From Pelobates cultripes (taxonomy: Eukaryota; Chordata; Amphibia; Anura; Pelobatidae): 64,000 nt of DNA. This document shows, one piece after another, positions 24,091-36,106 of this stretch. Location: the NCBI GenBank assembly GCA_933207985.1, contig OW240913.1, positions 278,929,232 through 278,993,231 of the forward strand. The letters are read 5' to 3'. Each line of letters starts with the position of its first letter. Positions within the stretch are counted from its first letter, which is position 1. The translations under genes and the position numbers were made by a program. The notes beneath the pieces are model-generated. The model ran no database searches. It was not told the DNA's origin and saw nothing but the letters and a program-made list of their open reading frames with translations.

Positions 24091-24121
24091 CTCCCGAAAG
24101 ACTTTATAGCTAAGAGGGTAC

Positions 24122-24220
24122 GGTGAACAGCGTAAGCCTCTACAAGGTAGGAAGGGTGGAGTAGCGTTTTTATAGGAACGCTAACTCCTCCCACAAATAC
24201 AGGCCCTCGGCCTTTCACTT
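24122..24220 (-). repeat. Split direct repeat A2
   Basis: It contains AACGCTAACTCCTCCCACAA and GGCCTTTCACTT. It matches A1 at 29094-29190 in the same orientation. On the minus strand, CCTATAAAAACG is a TATA-like string inside it. Confidence 0.85.
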
Positions 24221-24254
24221 GTGGTCTGTTAATATCGTGACCGTGAAATACCTT

Positions 24255-24320
24255 GTGATTGGAATTAAGTCGGTGTGGTGTGCCAGAACCGACATAGGGG
24301 TAGGCCTGTAAAAAGGGGGC
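24255..24320 (-). repeat. Split direct repeat B1
   Basis: This 66-bp box matches B2. On the minus strand it is preceded by a pyrimidine tract ending CTTTTTACAG, which looks like a splice acceptor or a polypyrimidine tract. Confidence 0.85.
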
Positions 24321-24637
24321 AAAAAGAAATGCAGGAAAACACACTTATAGCAACATGATTACAATATAAGATACACGTGCCTTACCTCTTCCCCTTTTGC
24401 GGAATGTATCTGTATATAATAGCTGATTCCAAGTGAACTTAATTTATCATGTGTGCTGGCGTCCTGCTACTGGATGTGATTGATTGCGGTCCTTATTCTG
24501 AACGGATGTCTTAATTAAGAGGCTGGGTCCAAACCTGATTTAATGCATAGAGTTACTTACTTGTAGACTTGACTTTGAAAAAGTTAGGGGATTGTCTAGT
24601 GTAAGTGACTTTTCTGTTAGAACGTTGACATGAGGTA

Positions 24638-24943
24638 GTGGCCGTACCCTTTGAAGTCTTCTTGGTGAGACAAAATGCCTGTCTGATTAGCTTTAATCGA
24701 GAAGTTCCTAGGACTCAGGAAGCCAAAGAAGGTTTAATACAAGAAGGTATACGACCCGGTTGTGTAATTCAAATGCTGTCTAATGAGACTGACGACAACC
24801 GGAATTCCATCGCAGAGTTATGTTATTCGTGGGGTGATGAATCGTATACCTTGAAACCCTTGTTGAGTAAGCTTTTAAGGAAAAAAGGAGTATGGTTTGA
24901 AAATGGCTGTATGTCTGAAAGGGAAGAGTTTGATATTGTCTGA
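24638..24943 (+). other. Unrecognised short ORF inside the element
   Basis: An open frame of about 100 codons on the plus strand, opposite to the element's inferred sense. The peptide is not low-complexity (it includes EGIRPGCVIQMLSNE and YSWGDESYTLKPLL), but I recognise no family. It may be chance. No promoter or splice context supports it. Confidence 0.15.
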
Positions 24944-27900
24944 AATAATGAAAGGGGAAAAATGTGGCAAATTAGACCCTAATTTGAATTGTACGCTTGT
25001 GGACGTTGTATTCCACTGAGAACCGTCGAAGAATGTCCATGGTGCTATTGTGTGTAATGTAGTGTAAGCGGACACGGCTATTCGTGACAACTCGTTGCCA
25101 TGTGCCAAAGCCAGGTTAGACCGGATTATAATGTTGAAATGTGGAGTTTTGGTTGGTGTTTGGCGGTTGGGTGAGGAACGAAGAATTCTTAACTAACGAC
25201 GGGGCAAAAGCGTTTGTGGCCAATTTGGATTAGCCTGGGATGCATTCCTGATAGTGGAAGAGCTGGAAGTGTCAGGCAACCAGGACAGCCCGCAAACTAT
25301 CTTCATAATAGTCAATGAAGATGAATGACCTGTATGAAAATGAAATTAAGCCGCAGACTGCCATATCTGTACAACCTTTGACTGCCATGCCCTACCAGGA
25401 TTCTCTATGCGAATGCGGCCGCCATATATCGGGTAATTCGACTAAGGCCAGTGTTTTGTAAAGATGGTAGTCCGAGACTCTTACCCAGCAATCCCCAATC
25501 AATAGTTTGTAGATTGCTGTAGCCCAGTATTAGCGGTCGCTTCTGTACGAGAGACTGGGAATTTGACAGATCCTGGCGGGATGAACATAGAAGCCCCAAT
25601 CCCGGGTCCTAACGACTCCTATCATATGACCAGGTTTGTCCTTGCAGGGGATCTAAATCTCAATATCTCCGTCAGGCAGACCCGGTAATAAGCATAACCG
25701 TAACTGAATGATCTCACCAGAGGGAAAATGTGCATAGTGAAGTTCCAAGAACCCAGCAATGTTTGCTGGTCTTCCAGTTATAAGTACCCAGCTGAAGGAA
25801 CCTGTTTTGTCTTCATGAATGCACACTAGTTATCCTCTGGAAGATTTGACTGTATGGTACTTGAATTCAGTATGAACCTATGAAATCAAGTCCGGTCATG
25901 GTTTAGTGATTTGTCTCGTGGCAGAGGAGTGCCTAGAGTTTAACCGTGCTGTAGTGTACTTTATCCTTGTAAAGAGTGCAGTTTCTATTCCACTATTAAG
26001 AAATCTACTAGATAATGTATCACCGTGATGCACCTAGTGATAATGAGAGGGTAGCTAGTGACCCTTTGCAAATGCATCAAATATTTTCCCGCTACTTCCT
26101 CCAAAGTGAGTCTGGTAGTAAAGCAACACTTCACACACCACTTACCTCCATGAACATACCATAAGGGGGGGACGGATGACTAGCAACATGAAGGTGTTGG
26201 AGAAATTGGCCTTACTGTGCCATGTGGTTTACCTGCCCTCACAGTTACTTGTATCTGCTGTGATATAGTGTAGAGAGAATTATGTGGATAATATAAGGGC
26301 GTTAAGGCATGAGTTGTGATCGAATGAGCAGACAGATCAAAGGTGAGGCGTTGTTTATAGGAGTATTGCTGGTGGTCTATAGTAAACGGTACAAACCTAG
26401 CTTAAGAGATTGGGACCTCTAAGGTGTTTATGGGTGTCTATGGGTGTCTATGGGGAGTGACCTCAACCAAGTGTGTAATCCATGTGTAATTATTTCCAAG
26501 CGCGGGGACAGACCTAAGTTGGGTGACCACTCTTATTGCTTTATATATATGACATTCAACTTTTACGGGTATATGGCTTGCCATGAGTCCCAAGGCATAT
26601 GATGCATGCGTAACACAATCTGTATTCGCTGGAATTAGTGGGTGGGTACTCAGTGAGATGCATGGGGCCTACCCTGTGAGTTGGCGGGAGTAAGTGTTTG
26701 TGCAAACCCTCCTGGGGATAGTTCAGAATCTAAAAGAGCCTGGCGTGTATGATAATAGAGGTATGCTGAGGGCAGCAGCCTAGTGTGAGTGTATGGCTTA
26801 GCGGTTGCACTAGGGAGGGACGGTTCTTCTCCTGTTGGCTTCATGGGACATGCTGGAAAAGAAAAAAACACAACAACAATGAACTGATCAATAAAAACAG
26901 TTGAGTTTATGTAGAACTGGCTGGCTAACTAGTGCCGAAGCGAAAAGCTATCTACCCCGTGACAGGTGAGACCCTGCTAGTTGCCAAGCGGCTGGTGAGA
27001 GGCCCTACCTATGATTTGGGTGAGGGGCTCGAGCCACTAGCGTGGTGGCAGGGTGTCGGCCTCTCGGTGACAGTAAAAGACCAAAAACATGTGGCCGTGA
27101 CAGGTGAGGCCCTGACTATAAACCCGATAGGTGGGTGAATGCGAGGCTCTAACTATGATTTGGGCCGAGGGGCAAAATCTCCGTGTTGAGATTGGGCAGT
27201 TGGCCTTACGGGACCAGCTTTGTACAACTAAGGCCAGATCCTAACCCTAGATAGTCAGTTTCAATACCCCATCGTAGAAATGCGTTGCCTTGAAGAGGCA
27301 GTAGAATGAAACGTGAACAAATTGTATTTGTAACTGATAGAGACAGGAGATACTAATGAACCAGTAGCTATCTAATAGGTAGAATGTTGTTCTAAACCTG
27401 AAATTAAGGTGTATTTTTAAAAGGAAAGGAAATCATTAAGGTTACCTCTAAAATATTAACCTCTTAATTAACCATATTAGATTATGCCTTATGTAGATTG
27501 TTACTTAATGGGTTGTAGTTAAACAGAAGATAATAGGTAACATCGATGTGAAACTTTACGTTAATGTAATTGAGATTGGCAATTGCACTGTCAAACTGAT
27601 CGGTCTGAATCATCCGACAACAACGTACCAATGTATGGACGTGATACATGTTAGACTTAAATTAGGCATTCTGCACAAAAGGAGGGAATTTAAACTCTTA
27701 CTGAATTACATGCTGTTTAGGTTTCTTAACAAAGATATAGGAAATATATGGTTATGGACCAATGACTGCTTCTTAACGGGTAACGGGTATATAGTAACAT
27801 TATTCCTATGAGTACTTTAGTTTCCATAGTTAATTATCAGAACAGTGAGTGTCCGAATTGAAATGGGCAATGTTCTAATGATTCCCTTTAGCCAGAAACG

Positions 27901-28626
27901 GGTATAATACGGAACGGAATGTAGGTTTGTATATGTGTGGTACAGAAGGCGTATTCGGGTAGATGGTAGCGTACTCATTTGAACAGGTACTGAAACTGAT
28001 GTACCCTGTACAATGAAATCAATGGGACAGGTTGGTAAGCGACAAGATATTGACCTGAAATCTGTAAGGACATAATGCCAATATGAGCGTAATGGTATAC
28101 ATGAGACAAATTCTGAATGATTTGACAATATTTATGTATTATTAACCCATCTTAGGACTACTTGACACTCTCTATGTGACTAGCCAATGCCACATTAATT
28201 TTAAACATTAATAGTTTTTCCATACGTAATTAAACATATCATCCGAAAGGATCAGTAATTGCATGAAAAGACATATTTGAATGATTCACCGAAAAGAACT
28301 AACAAAACCAGGATTATGGCTCTTCTCTGCATAGAGTTGGGGAGAAGCTGACCCCAGATAAGAAGTCAGATTGTTTTAAAACAGATTACTATTTACAGTA
28401 GCAGGCACCAGGGCTCTGCTGGCATACTGCAGTGGTTATGGTGTTTGATGCTCTATTGATTAATGCATATATTTTTAAAGGGACAGATATAGATATAAAT
28501 GTTAATACGATAACAGTATCAATATAGTAGACCTGCTACAGAAGTTCTTACATCCATAAAGAGTACATAATTTAGCAACATTGTAAATTACCTGAATAAA
28601 GCAGCAAATTCAAACTCTAAGCGAAA

Positions 28627-28925
28627 AAAAAGCATTCGTTTGTTTAAGCATTCGTTTTAAGCGTTCGTTTGTTTTAAGCGTTCGTTTATTTTAAGCGTTC
28701 GTTTGTTTTAAGCGTGCGTTTGTTTCAAGCGTGCGTTTGTTTTAAGCGTGCGTTTGTTTTAAGCATTTGTTTAAGCATTTGTTTGTTTAAACATTTGTTT
28801 GTTTAAGCATTTGTTTGTTTTAAGCATTTGTTTGTTTTAAGCATTTGTTTGTTTTAAGCATTTGTTTGTTTTAAGCATTTGTTTGTTTTAAGCATTCGTT
28901 TGTTTAAGCATTCGTTTGTTTGCAT
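28627..28925. repeat. 17-bp minisatellite with ordered variants
   Basis: The unit is approximately GTTTGTTTTAAGCATTC, repeated about 17 times. The variable triplet changes in blocks along the array: ATTCG, then GTTCG, GTGCG, ATTTG and back to ATTCG. Shorter units lacking part of the T-run occur near both ends. Confidence 0.95.
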
Positions 28926-29093
28926 GAAATATGTAGCAATATGAATTGTGTTGAACGGCGGGAATAGCCCGAACGCGGCTATCCCCGCTGATTACCTGAG
29001 CGTTCGCTTGTTTGGCGGTTCGTGAGTTTGTGGGAAAACGGAGAGGATGACGGGACCGGAAGCGCGGCTGATGGAGAGGCGGGCAGGTCAGGA

Positions 29094-29190
29094 GTGAACA
29101 GCGCAAGCCTCGTCAAGGTAGGAAGGGGGAGTAGCGTCTTTAAAGGAACGCTAACTCCTCCCACAAATACAGGCCTTCGGCCTTTCACTT
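29094..29190 (-). repeat. Split direct repeat A1
   Basis: Outer 5' copy of the A repeat. On the minus strand it leads to sequence ending CTCAG|GTAAT at 28996/28995, a good splice-donor match. Confidence 0.8.
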
Positions 29191-30236
29191 ATTTAAACAA
29201 AAACAAAATTTACCCAAATTTAACCTTCCATATTTTTGATTCACAATTTCCAAAGATATTAGTGAGGCAAAAATGTTCTTTGGAATATCAGATCGCATCT
29301 GAAATATCTGCAAAGAAGCAGAAATACTATTATTATTACATAAAGTGTGACGAAAACAAATTTAAAAGAAAATCTTTCAATGCCTTGGTTGCAAGTGGCT
29401 TCTGAAGAATCTTATGGAATTTCTAGGAAAGCAGCTTCTTAAAAATGTAGTAGAGAGTAAGAACTAATGTCCCTGGGAGAGAAAAATGCCACAATAAAAA
29501 TAAGTAGTGTACAAGCAACTGCGCAATACAAGGCAGTCTGTAATGTGTTTTTACATTACTTAATCCATCCTTATCCCTCTATGGCTGCTAGAATGTAGGG
29601 ATTCATTCTAAACAAAAAAAGCTGTTGTAGAGTGTTAGGAAAGAGTCACACAGAGAAATAGGGTATTGGGATACTAAGGTAACAAAATGGTCAGTTGGGA
29701 ATATAAAATGGGCAGTGAGTAAGGGTACCTAAATCATGGACTGAAAATGCGGCTAATAGATTTAGCAGTGCACTAATATACAGCTCAGAATGAGTGAGAG
29801 AGGGTAAAATACAGATGGATTATGTGCAGGGGCTGAGGTACCTACCTAGAAGTTCCTCTGGCAGTTTAGTCACTTCCATGGCAGCATGCTTTCTCACAAC
29901 AAAACAGGTGGTACTCTCTGCAGGAGCCATCTTGTAAGTGTTAATACTATGCCGAATATGTAAGGGAGCCTGTGATTTTGTAGTCACTAGTCTAACCATG
30001 CCCTGTGTATTGCAAACAGCTCTTTGCTTTCCTCTGGGGAGCTGGGGCTGTACAGGGGATGGTATTTTCTCCAAATACAAAATATATGGATGCTAAACAA
30101 TGCTTCTCTGTACCTTGCAGCAGGACTCCTGTACTGCCCACCAGTCCTTCTTGCCGGGACTGTCCTGGCAGAGTTAATTACCCAGGACAGTCTCCAACTT
30201 GCTGGGACTGTCCCTGCAAAAACTATGTTGGCAACT
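29191..30236. other. No gene seen
   Basis: AT-rich sequence with scattered short ORFs of no recognisable product. Near 30130-30220, inverted pieces built on GACTGTCC and GGACAGTC suggest a small fold-back repeat. Confidence 0.4.
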
Positions 30237-30800
30237 ATGCTGTACACTATGTAATGCAATACATAATATAATATATACACACACTCAGGGCTGCCATCAG
30301 AAATTGTGGGTGCCTTGAAACCGCTCAAGATCTGGTCTCTCCTGGGGACCTGCCCCCGAGTCTGCCCACAGGATTGTACTGATTTTGGTGTGTTTATAGT
30401 GGATGACGAATGTGTATTGTGGATGCAGAGTGCTTGTCTAAAGTGGATGCAGTGTTTGTGTGTTTAATGGATGCAATGTGTATAGTGGAGGCAGATTGTG
30501 CATTTGTGTAATGGATGAGGTGTATATTAGATGCAGAGTGTGTGTGTATAGTGAATGCAGTGTGTGTGTGTGTTTGTGTAGTGGATGTAGTGTTTGTGTG
30601 TATTATATGCAGTGTATATAGTGAATACAGAGTGTGTGTTTGTATAGTTGATGTAGTGTGTGTAGTGAAGGCTGTGTGTGTTTGTGTAGTGGATATAGTG
30701 TGTGTATTCTGTGTGTATAGTTGATGTAGTGTGTGTAGTGAAGGCTGTGTGTGTTTGTGTAGTGGATATAGTGTGTGTATTCTGTATATAAATACATTGC
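30237..30800. repeat. TG-rich degenerate tandem repeats
   Basis: The stretch begins with a piece of the CTGTACACTAT-type tandem repeat. From about 30395 it becomes (TG)-rich with GTGGATGCAGTGTG-like units. Copies of a 73-bp unit run from 30649 to 30721 and from 30722 to about 30784, nearly identical. ORFs on both strands are repeat translations. Confidence 0.8.
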
Positions 30801-31865
30801 CTCTGTGTATTATGTATATAAACACATTCCCTCTGTACAGTTATCTGTCGGTTCTTTTTATTTTTTGTTTTATGAATCTCTTTTATGTATCGTACTGTGT
30901 GAACCTTTTACTTGTGTTGATTTTCCTTTAGTCTATATCAAGTTCTCATTGCATTCTTATGTTCTCTGGTGTATACTTGTACTCAATAAAAGGAAAAAAA
31001 AATGTCTATACATGTCAATGCAATTCAATTTGCTTTTAACTATAAAACAATAGACACACAATATATATCTCTGCAGGCAACATGTGCAGTTTTTATTGTT
31101 TTAGAATTTTGCATTGATCTGTACCAATTTTGTCTTTTGAAGAACCACGTATCACCTCTACATTACTGTTTCAATTAAATGTGTGTGTCAAGTTTTGACA
31201 CACAGATCAATAGAAAAAAGCATTTTCAACAGTATTCGTTAAAGGTGATTGGTGTGAGATATTGTAGTAGCTTGGGGAGATGACTATTGCAACCTAAATC
31301 ACATAGAAAGCTTCATTTGTATAATATACCATTTTAAAGCATAGTTCCTTATTCAGCTAGTTCCACAAGTAAAACAACAAATTCACAATATGGTATCCCA
31401 ATACCGTTCATCCTTTGCAAACTGGACATTCTTTAAAAGTTCTCCTTTGTAAATTGCCAAAAATCAAAAGAGCAACTTGCACAGTATTGTTTTTATTATT
31501 TCAATGTTTCAATAAAATGTTGTATAAGCGGTTTCTGGTTAGGGAAAGCATATACTTTATATATCCATCATGTAAGAGCTCATAATAAATTTTTTAAAAA
31601 GGAATGTGTTCTGAAGCTTCAACTTAATACTCATATACGCTCTAATGATTCTTTCTCTTCGGTTAGCACATCATCTAATTTATGACCACACCATTGTGGC
31701 TAAAGGTTTCTTTTCTCCTTTTGGGGTTCTTTTTTTCTTGCACCTTTATTTGTCAGCACTTTTCATGCTTAACCCCTTAAGGACCAAACTTCTGAAATAA
31801 AAGGGAATCATAACATGTACCCCTGCAGATTATATACTGTATGTATGTATATATCTATATACATA
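30801..31865. other. No gene; end of simple repeat then AT-rich DNA
   Basis: A common frog-repeat start (AACCCCTTAAGGACCAAAC) is seen at 31771. Nothing coding is recognised. Confidence 0.4.
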
Positions 31866-32830
31866 CAGTCATGGGAAAAAGAAAGTACACCCTCTTGGCC
31901 TTCTATGGCTTTACGTGTTTTATACATATCAGGACATAATAACAATGACCTGTTCCTTAGTAGGTTTTAAAATTAGGTAAATAAAGCCTCAGATGAACAA
32001 CAGCACATATTACATTGTTTCATGTTTTATTGAACAAAAATAAAGCCAAAATGGAGAAGCCATGTGTGGAAAAACTAAGTACACCTTATGATTCAGTAGC
32101 TTGTAGAACCACGTTTATAAAGCAGCAATAACTTTAAGTAATCATTTTCTCGGTGACTTCGTCAGTCTCTCACATCGTTTTGATGGAAATTTGGTTTCTT
32201 CAGTTGGCATTTGTTTATGCTTGGCTTTCTTAAAGGACCACTAGAGTGCCAGGAAAACATACTCGTTTTCCTGGCACTATAGTGCCCTGAGGGTGCCCCC
32301 ACCCTCAGGGACCCCCTCCCGCCCGGCTCTGGAAAGGGGAAAAGGGGTTAAACTTACCTTTTTCCAGCGTTGGGCGGGGAGCTCTCCTCCTCCTCTGATC
32401 CTCCTCCTCTCCTCCCCGTCGGCTGAATGCGCACGCGCGGCAAGAGCTGCGCGCGCATTCAGCCGGTCACATAGGAAAGCATTCATAATGCTTTCCTATG
32501 GACGCTTGCGTGCTCTCACTGTGAAAATCACAGTGAGAAGCACGCAAGCGCCTCTAGTGGCTGTCAATGAGACAGCCACTAGAGGATTAGGGGAAGGCTT
32601 AACCCATTCATAAACATAGCAGTTTCTCTGAAACTGCTATGTTTATGAAAAAATGGGTTAACCCTAGAAGGACCTGGCACCCAGACCACTTCATTAAGCT
32701 GAAGTGGTCTGGGTGCCTAGAGTGGTCCTTTAAGGTCCCATTTTTAATCGGGTTGGGGTCTGGATTTTGATTGGGCCTTGATTCGCCAAGCCACTAGCTA
32801 ACCTCAGGCTGATGAGTTGCATTAAAAACT
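31866..32830 (-). mobile_element. Tc1-like transposon remnant, interrupted by a MITE
   Basis: The left end reads CAGTCATGGGAAAAAGAAAG after a TA dinucleotide, with an AAGTACACC motif repeated near 32078 as an inner repeat. Minus-strand sequence on both sides of the MITE resembles the transposase C-terminus, around the SPDLNPIE / LKRAVHK region. It is badly decayed: the LNPIE block reads through a stop, and the remaining transposase and right terminus were not found. Confidence 0.6.
32230..32733 (-). mobile_element. T2/Kolobok-like MITE, family 1, reverse orientation, complete
   Basis: TTAA at both ends; it begins TTAAAGGACCACTAGAGTGC and ends GAGTGGTCCTTTAA. It is the reverse complement of the 16032 and 50586 copies. 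Closing the element out leaves TTCTTAAGGTCCC, continuous with the surrounding Tc1 sequence, so TTAA was duplicated on insertion. Confidence 0.9.
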
Positions 32831-34029
32831 AAACAGCTGGCCATGAGTGGTTCACCAGCTTTGTATCTCTTTCAGAGTTGTTTCATAGCTTTGGTATACA
32901 AGGAATCCATCTTTAAAATGCAATAATGAGGCAAAAGGGTGCGTCTTTGTTGAATTAATTTATATATGCCCACCCAGAATCCCTTGTAGTAGTAACATCA
33001 AAGCAAATTTGCGATTTCTGTGGGAAGAGCAGATCTTTGTTTAACAATGTATTGACTACCCATTGGCTTCAGGTGGAAGGGTTTTCAATCACTTTTTTTT
33101 TCCCCACCAACTTTTTTTCTAACGTTCTTGGTTTGAGCTCCCTCTGTGTGATATATATTAGCTTATACTGAACCCTAAGGATAAAAAGATTTATTTATTT
33201 ATTTATTTTTTCAGTTTGGTCAAGTATGCAAGGCTTTTTGGATATCTAAATAATACACACATTTTAGGCTGCACAGGTGAAAAACACCCCCAAAAAAGAA
33301 AAACCCACCACATGCAATTATTGCTTTTGGGTTTCTCAGTTCTTATCCACGCCCCCACAAAACTGCACTGTAAGCTCTAGGATTTCCTCATTTGCATTAT
33401 TTGTTGTTGACTAAAATTATGGGGTAAACCTTAAGCTTCTCCAGCACAGTGTGTATAAATGCATCAAACATTTAAATGCAAAAACAAAACAAAAATAAAC
33501 AACCCTTAAAAGCTCACAGTAATGTGCATAGTAGTGTATCACAGAGCTCCACAGCTATAAAACATAGAGCAATGTAAATTTTCTATCCAGTGTTCAATTG
33601 TTATAAACTGGTTACTAATCTCTGGGATACCAGAATACAAAGTGGGACGGGGGCAGGATATGGTAATCTGAACGTGTTGGAAGGCTGTTTGTTGAATTGC
33701 GTGTGTTAAATTGGGCTGTTTGTGGTGCTGGTGGTGTGTATGTGTGTGTGTAAAATGGTGTTGTGTTTGTGGTGTGTGTGATGTGGGCTGTAGAGTATGT
33801 GTTTAGACGATGTAGTGCGTTTTTGCTGGTGATGCAGTAGTGCATGTAGTGAATGCAGAGTATGTGTGTAAGGAATGTATTGTGCTGGTGATACAGTATG
33901 TGTGTAGAATATGTATTCTAAGATAGGCTCTGTTGAGTGTGGCAGGCAGGTAAGAGGTGACTTAAATTAGTTTTATATAAAACTATTCATATGTACCATT
34001 TTAATTTTGATTTAAACATTTTTTACAGC
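32831..34029. other. No gene; TG-rich patch at 33710-33910
   Basis: The TG-rich patch is degenerate simple sequence. The rest is AT-rich without recognisable features. Confidence 0.45.
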
Positions 34030-34435
34030 TTAAAGGGACACTGTAGGCACCCAGATCACCTCAGCTCATGGAATTGGTCTGGGTGCCGTGTCTCTTTTGC
34101 ACTTAGTGCTGCAATGTAAAACAGGTCTAAGTTTGCCCTCTGTGGCTGTCTACCAGACAGCCACTAGAGGGCTTCCGGAATCCAAACGGACTTTTGGTCC
34201 GTTATCTGGCGCTGGACGTCCTCACTGACCTCCAGCGTCAGAGTTTCCCCATAGGAAAGCATTGAATAATGCTTTCCTATGGGGAGGTCTAATGCGCGCA
34301 GCCATTGCCGCGCATACGCAATAGGTCAGCCAGCGGGTGAGGCGTGTGGGCGGAGGCGGGTGTGGGGGGACATCTATTAACCCTATAGTGCCTGTAAAAT
34401 TGGTTTGTTTTCCTGGTACTATAGGATCCCTTTAA
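34030..34435 (+). mobile_element. T2/Kolobok-like MITE, diverged subfamily
   Basis: TTAAAGGGACACTGTAGGCA at the left and ACTATAGGATCCCTTTAA at the right give an imperfect inverted repeat with TTAA target sites. The interior shares TAGGAAAGCATTGAATAATG-like hairpin sequence with family 1. Confidence 0.8.
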
Positions 34436-35699
34436 TACCCCCCTCCCACAAGTTCTGGGATAGCTGTATCAGAGCGTGGATGTGGAAACCCGCAGCAACA
34501 TTCTTTACTGCCCATAGCTCACAATAGCCATACACCAGATCTGCACAGGGTGTAGATCAGAGTCTCTCTGGTCAACCCCTTCCCTCTACAATGGGTGCAT
34601 TGGGCTGCTGATAGAGGTCTTTAATCTTTCTACCACCTATAAAGACACGTCTTGGCATTGGCTTGCACTCCTCACAACTGGGGTTAACTTAATAGCAATC
34701 TGCAATGCACTTCATACATTTTAGTGCTGTATAAGTAAGTTTTAGAAATTGAAACTTTTCAATTGTACATTAATTTCTAGCAATGTCAGTTTTTGATGTG
34801 TTTTCTTTCTTATTGATAAGGTTTTAAAACCAAAGTGCCTATTTTAACTTCTATATCTGCTTGTAGTGCTACTCACTGCTAGAACACAGTATATACTCTA
34901 TGGATATCTTGTCTGTGTTATGATGAATGCATGTGCTGCATCCAAGACTCAAGAGATCTTTTTGTTCACTGTTTGTTGTAGACCTTATTTTTCAGTACTG
35001 TGAAACCCCTTCAATGCCATAGGGACTTATTTAATCATGTAGGTTAGTTAATCTTTCTCTCCCCCACATCCCCCTGTTCATTTTGTGAAGTTTTGGAAAT
35101 GAGAATTACAGAGCCATCCACAGAGTTTTATTTAAAAAAGCAAAACACTTTTATCATTTAAATGTGGTTAGCAGTTGCTGTAAGACATGGCCTGTACATG
35201 CAATGGGCACTGAAACTCGAGTCTGTCATTTATAATTGTCTACGACACCTCAAGGAAGTTCTAGTTCAGCAACATCTGGAGGGCCAGAGTTTGGAGAACT
35301 CTGATTCTTAATCCCTGAGTCAAGACCCTAAGCTGCTTCTTTAGAGGGTCTCCACTTGTTAGATCTTGTAAATTATTTAAATGGAATCAATTGACATGGC
35401 AGAAAGTGCTTTTCAGGACTAAAGATTTATTTAGACTAAATTTATTATCTAAAATAAACATTTCAGGGGGCAGTCTAGGAACCATGACTACTACAGTACT
35501 CTTTAAAGGAACTGGATAGTCACCGGGACTACTTCATGTTAACGAAGTGACCTTGGTGCAGTGGTCCTGTGCCTTTAACTTTGCAAGGTAAAACTTCATT
35601 TTTAAAAACTGCAGCGTTTTCATTGGAGAATTGAATTTACCTTTAGTGGTTGTTTTCCTTCAGACGGAGTAAAACTAGGTCTAAGAATCAAAAGCAGCT
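34436..35699. other. No gene; small MITE-like remnant at 35503-35580
   Basis: TTTAAAGGAACTGG near 35503 and GTCCTGTGCCTTTAA near 35580 look like the two ends of a very short or deleted TTAA element. The remainder is unassigned. Confidence 0.35.
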
Positions 35700-36050
35700 G
35701 ATCGCAATATTTGCTTGTAGAAGCACTGTGTTTGGCTGCACATGTACAGATTACTGTAATTCTCTCCTAGTTGGTCTCCCCAGAAGCCGAACTGCCCTGC
35801 TACAATCAGTAATGAATGCTGATCTTTTCCACCCGTCGCTCATCCCATACCTCACCCCTCTGTCGATCCTTATACTGGCTTCCTGTATCCTATAGGTGTC
35901 AGTTCAAAATTCTAACCCTTACCTATAAAGCTATAACCAACTCTAGCCCTTCTAATATTTCTTCGCTGACTCACAGATATGCCCCTTCTTGGTCTCTCCG
36001 CTCTTCCGGTGGACTTCTCGCGGGCAGCTTCCTTCCTTTTCCACAATGCT
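35700..36050 (+). pseudogene. L2/CR1-type LINE, C-terminal RT tail fragment
   Basis: The plus strand reads TDYCNSLLVGLPRSR, LLQSVMNA, then in another frame YWLPVSYRCQFKILTLTYKA and HRYAPSWSLRSSGGLLA. This is the familiar C-terminal stretch after the RT palm in L2/CR1-clade ORF2. At least one frameshift and a small deletion separate the blocks. It lies in opposite orientation to the other LINE copies in this window. Confidence 0.75.
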
Positions 36051-36106
36051 AGTAACTGCAAAGTTAATTTTCAGGTGCACATAATAAAATATCATGCAGT
36101 TAAAAT

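Larger units (their letters stand above)
24025..29190 (-). mobile_element. Ngaro/PAT-like element with split direct repeats A1-B1-A2-B2, apparently non-autonomous
   Basis: Read on the minus strand: A1 at 29190-29094, an interior of about 4.8 kb, B1 at 24320-24255, A2 at 24220-24122 and B2 at 24090-24025. A1 and A2 are about 97 bp with roughly 91 percent identity by eye; B1 and B2 are 66 bp with two differences. Split direct repeats in this order are the hallmark of Ngaro and PAT-type YR retroelements. The interior shows no Gag, RT, RNase H or recombinase. A B-like box directly after the YR pseudogene at 52 kb supports the class. The interior includes a 17-bp minisatellite and a module shared with 9420-9700. 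Confidence 0.6.

Noticed and set aside
28627..28925. Interstitial telomere-like repeat
   Set aside because: The unit is a 17-mer unrelated to TTAGGG.
30394..30825. 143-codon His/Thr-rich minus-strand ORF
   Set aside because: Translation of a TG-rich tandem repeat; no start context or domain.
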